Below are positions 60,080-64,000 of a DNA stretch of 64,000 bases, one piece after another (the first letter of the stretch is position 1; every line of letters begins with the position of its first letter). The DNA is taken from contig VXAA01006443.1 of NCBI GenBank assembly GCA_013399115.1, forward strand, positions 265,435-329,434, read 5' to 3'. Origin of the DNA: Anseranas semipalmata. Lineage: Eukaryota > Chordata > Aves > Anseriformes > Anseranatidae. A model generated the notes under the pieces. It ran no database searches, was not told where the DNA came from, and saw only the letters and a program-made list of their open reading frames with translations. The position numbers and the translations under genes are program-made.

Positions 60080-62765
60080 AGTAGTCAGGAGGATTTAAAA
60101 ATAGGCGAGGTGATCTTCTCCACGTGATGTTGTATGAGGTATATACATTTGTGAGAAGGTAGCAGTACCTGTTTCCAGTAATGTGAGAGTCCATTACATC
60201 TGAATTCAACTTTGTTTTCCAAGGCTGGATGTTTCAGAGAGGCTTCCACCTCAAGTGAGACACCGTGCCATACAGGACATAGGTTGACATCAAAGGGACA
60301 TTGAGCATCCATAAGTCCACTGAAATCATTCAATTATCAGTAAGTCACACGTTCATATTTACCTATTCCAGAAGGTGTGATTATAATTCTAAATTTTGAA
60401 CTGTATGGATAGTACTGTAACATAAGGAAGAAACTAGCTTACTTAATGAGAACCAGAAGATGAAGAATTGGTGGATATCTGTGGGGACATACTTCAGGAT
60501 GGCATGATGTTCAGAAAGTGGTTGTAGGTCACTTGCAAAAATTATGCCTCTTTCAGTTCTTTAAGTGAGGTATCTGCAATATGTGAAAGGTTCAGTCATG
60601 TCAAGCAATGCTGGCCAAAGTGTCTGGTAATACAAAACATTCACAAATTGATGTTTCAACAGAGATATTGACTCATGGGCCTACTTCCCAGCCTATTTGC
60701 CATTGCAGAGATCATTATCCTCTTTCTGGCAACAGAATAATATTCCTGTGGCAATTGCAGAAATTGCTTACATGGAACAATAAATATCAGATACATTCCT
60801 AATGTGAGTTTAAGTTTTTAAATGTGGTTTAATAGCTGAATACAGAGGAAGCAGCATCCTATGACTAACTAGCTCTCTGCAGACCACCAGCAAGTACTCT
60901 CCTAATCACTGCAGTGTACAATGTATGCCTTCCAGATCACTTTGTGAGATTTAAAGATGTCCATTTCTTGGCTATGTACTGCATCTTGAAGTACAAGAAT
61001 ACTAGAACTCTATCTTTCTGAGCTTTCTAAAGCCTAAGTTCTCTAAGAGAGGCAAGGCAAGCCCTCTCCATGACCAGAAGTTTTATGGTATTGCTGCTGT
61101 ATGTTAGATACCATCAATAAACCACCACCTTCTTTTTCCTGGAATCCAGACATCCCACTGGTCTCAATGTGTACAGATATTTCATTCCAGTCCTTAAGTA
61201 CATGCAAGCCACTTTGCTATTTGCCACTGCCTTGACTCATTCTCATATTTTTTCTCAGTGATTTATGTCACATTTATTCATGGAACATTAAGTAACAAAT
61301 TACAATATACCTATGGTCTGTCATGTAGATTAAAACATCTACGTTCATTGTCCACAGGTTTGAAGAGTGCCCAAGAAGCCCAGTGCTGTTTCTATGCACT
61401 CCTAATGTAAGACATTTCTGATGTTAAGGTCAGATATGAAAAGTCCTAATTTTAAAAACAGAAATAAGATTCCATTTCTGATACTGAGAAAATATATGAT
61501 AGCCAAATAGAGTTCAGGCTTGTTGGGTTGCTTATCAGAGCAGTGATTTCCCAACTCTGTGCAGAGATCCACACAGTCTTACTCTCCCCTATGGTGGTTC
61601 ATCTTCCTCTGACAGGTCACTGAAGAGTATAACATCTAATTTCAGGCAATAAGGTTGGGAAGAGGCAGGAGGCATTTGGGCCAAAACCTGTGGCTGAGGC
61701 TAGGACACAACCTGTGCATGCAGCAATGCCTCTTCCTCTCAGCTCTGCTTCTGCTTCTCCTCCTCCTCCTCCCTGGCAACCAGGCTGAACAGAAGGGTTG
61801 CAATGTGGGGACTGCCACTGTGCAGCTTCATGGGTGACCAGGCTGATGTGGAGAGACCAAGTAGCTGGGGAAAAGGGAGTAGATGATCTGGATAGGTCTG
61901 CAAAGTGCTGAGTTACTGAACTGGGGGCAGGAGGAAACCTGAGGAAACACCTAAAAGAAGTTGCCTGTATAGGCCTGTAGCTGGAGTGATGGAGTTGTAA
62001 CGGCTCTGGGAGGTGGAGCCACTAATTAAAGTCAGTGGTCAAGATACAGGAAGGATAACTTAGGTTGGATGGGAACAGACTTGCTTTGTAGTCTGAGGGC
62101 ACTGGAGGAAATAGTCAATCTGGGTTGTTATACCCATGGGGAACAGGCGAACACGCACGAGAGAGAGAAACACAAGAAAAGAAGAGAGATTCAATTTGCA
62201 AACATTTGAGTACCAGTGCATTACAGATCTAAATGAGATTGTTTGAACTGGTGTTTGTGAAATCACTGGTATTTAAAACTTAAGCTGAAAAACAATCTAT
62301 GAATAATCTCACATTTCCTGTGGAGAAGCCGTATTAATGACACTGAAAGTTTTCTCCCCCAGAAGAAAAACATCTCTGTCATTTTAGGCAGCTTTCAGTC
62401 TCCTTACTTCAGCAAAACTGCTGGGGATAATAAAATAAGTTGTTGCTTTTTCTCTTCTTGCTGTATTTATGAGAGGAGGAGGATGAATGTGCTGTCTTTT
62501 ATTACTTTTCTCCTCCAGGAGTTGATAAGTGATATATGCTTTCATCCTCTTTTCATAAACAGATGATACAAGACAGATGCTTAGAAACTGCTTAGTTAAA
62601 TCATGCAAAGGCAAGCATACACTATGTTGAAAATCTGCAGGTCTTGGCATAACCAGGCAGAACTGGAGATTAATTTGGGGCAGAAGAAGTTGTGAGTTTT
62701 TGGTTTGCCATTAATGGAAAAGAGAGAAAATGGCCATTAGGAGTTACACAATAGTATTTAGCTAA
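60080..62765. other. Unassigned sequence
   Basis: No gene is recognised with confidence. The stretch at about 61640-62060 is GC-richer. It contains a 60-codon frame (61655-61837) whose inner Met at 61718 is followed by a Leu-rich run encoded by CTT/CTC repeats (61745-61773) and then GNQAEQKGC, so it looks like a signal peptide. No following exon can be identified. Confidence 0.55.
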
Positions 62766-62830
62766 GGAGTTGGACTTTAAAATCCTTGTGTGTCCCTTCC
62801 AACTCAGGATATTCTATGATTCTAAATAAC
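62766..62830 (+). mobile_element. CR1 LINE, short 3' stub
   Basis: The piece reads 'gagttggactttaaaatcct', 'tgtgtgtcccttccaactca' and 'ggatattctatgattcta'. This is the standard CR1 3' end with one and a half terminal octamers. No upstream CR1 sequence is readable. Confidence 0.85.
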
Positions 62831-63058
62831 AGTCATTTGAAAGGCCATGGTTCATGGCAGTATCAGTGGTTTTGGTGGCTCATTTAGAGCCAAGCAATCT
62901 GCCCAAATGCACCAAACTATGAGAAACTTCTACATGACTTGACATAAAATCAGAAAACTCAGACATGATACATAGGCTGCATAAGCAGGTTACTCTTTGA
63001 AGCAAGAGGGTATTTGCTGTCAGCATGGATTAGTGTTTAATAAACACTACACACGCAC

Positions 63059-63081
63059 AAAAAAAAAAAAAAAAAAAAAAA
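63059..63081. repeat. A23 run
   Basis: A homopolymer following ACACGCAC, ten bases after the palindrome. Confidence 0.95.
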
Positions 63082-63377
63082 CCACAAAACAAACTGTGCT
63101 GTCATGGCAAATTTGTATGTTTCTAATTCCCAGCTGGAATTAAAGCCTTGTGTTACTTGCTTACTACTAATACTTAAAACCCCAGATACCCATTTGTGAG
63201 TGTGGGAATTACCTGAAAATGAGAAACAAAATGAAGCAATGCCCATTGCATGCCTGAAACCCTGCTTCCTGCTGAGGCTGAGCTGCTTGGTTAAGGGCTG
63301 CCAGCAGACACCTAATTGCCACAGGATCCAGTGTGTGCAATGTACTTCTGAGGGTGGCACCTGCAGTTGGTCTTTGC

Positions 63378-63404
63378 AAAAACAAAAACAAAAACAAACA
63401 AAAA
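63378..63404. repeat. (CAAAA)n microsatellite
   Basis: Four to five CAAAA or CAAA units. Confidence 0.9.
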
Positions 63405-64000
63405 TGATGAGAAAAGCTCAGTTTGCCCTCTAAACCCAAGTACTGGTGTCTTGCATTCACATAGTATCCTAGTGGTTAAGGCACTCCTGGGAAGTGGGAC
63501 AGAGAATTCAAGGCTCCCTTTACCCTGGAGGAGGTCTTCCATCTCCTAGAAAGGTGTCCTGTTTTAGAAGTAGTTTCAGAAAATATTGAAATCTAATTGG
63601 AACAAGAAAGGGGGCAGGAAGAACAGTTTATCAAATATGCGGAGACTGTCACTAGCCCCATTTTAAGAAGAAAAGCCCTTATTCTGCACTTTGAGAGACA
63701 GTGCAGTGAGCATACACTTTCTAAAAACAGGAAGAAGGAGCAAGTGAGCTACTCAGGCAGGGAAGAAAGGTGGCCAAGCCAGCTCTTGGTCACGTGGGGG
63801 TGCCAGATTCCTTTACTGACTGAGCCTGCCTGGATCCCTTGCTGCTGGATAGCCTTGTCCTTCCACATATCTGAAGAGAAAATAGCATAGACCAGGCTTG
63901 ATGACTGTAGTGGATTTGGATGTGAGAGATATGTGGGACATACAGCACACAGAGAGCCAACCTGTACAAGCTTAGCATCCACTTATCCAGGACAAATAGA

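Larger units (their letters stand above)
62831..64000. other. Unassigned sequence
   Basis: No gene is recognised. It contains a perfect 19-base palindrome at 63031-63049, an A23 run at 63059-63081 and (CAAAA)n at 63378-63404. Short frames near the right end (63597-63982) are open on both strands and match nothing I know. Confidence 0.6.

Noticed and set aside
1..64000. CRISPR arrays, operons, bacterial-type promoters or phage genes
   Set aside because: The sequence is vertebrate nuclear DNA with CR1 repeats; its direct repeats are microsatellites or LINE tails.

Overview
The window looks like gene-poor nuclear DNA from a bird. The best evidence is several CR1 retrotransposon copies with avian-type 3' ends (repeated ATTCTRTG-like octamers or an ATTCT pentamer tail). 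A GC-rich LTR near the right end also matches, from memory, a family common in bird genomes. The rest is AT-rich and CpG-poor, full of homopolymer runs and microsatellites. There are three N gaps (22901-22954, 41099-41161, 59278-59411) and two single Ns (46177, 47828), as in a draft vertebrate assembly. The species cannot be named from what is visible.

I found no exon of a protein-coding gene that I can defend, no rRNA, tRNA or snRNA gene, and no CpG-island promoter. The open frames are mostly 60-120 codons, often open on both strands or running through simple repeats, as expected by chance in a sequence of this size. The window could be an intergenic desert or lie inside a very long intron.

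Layout: 1-1.8 kb is unassigned and holds a small cluster of transcription-factor-like motifs at 1.7 kb. A CR1 3' end lies at 1.8-2.0 kb and a worn CR1 relic at 8.2-8.5 kb. A very old CR1-like LINE 3' end is at 17.3-17.7 kb. The clearest plus-strand CR1 is at 27.45-28.2 kb, with decayed reverse-transcriptase C-terminal coding and a (CTATT)n tail. A second very old CR1/L3-like relic at 33.65-34.6 kb is interrupted by a purine-rich simple repeat. A 70-bp-period tandem duplication lies at 39.0 kb and a 187-codon unassigned minus-strand frame at 44 kb. Minus-strand CR1 copies are at 45.7-46.2 kb (115 intact RT codons) and 47.5-48.1 kb (internally deleted). An LTR with an internal minisatellite and a gap is at 59.15-60.08 kb, and a last CR1 3' stub is at 62.8 kb.

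There is no operon or pathway here. What can be read is the layering of at least two ages of CR1-type LINEs, an LTR insertion, and unassigned sequence of which a few blocks could be conserved regulatory elements. I found no convincing new biological system. The items most worth checking are the LTR and its unresolved minisatellite, the two ancient LINE relics, the 187-codon frame, the motif cluster at 1.7 kb, and the candidate non-coding elements near 11.0-11.5 kb and 22.6-22.9 kb.
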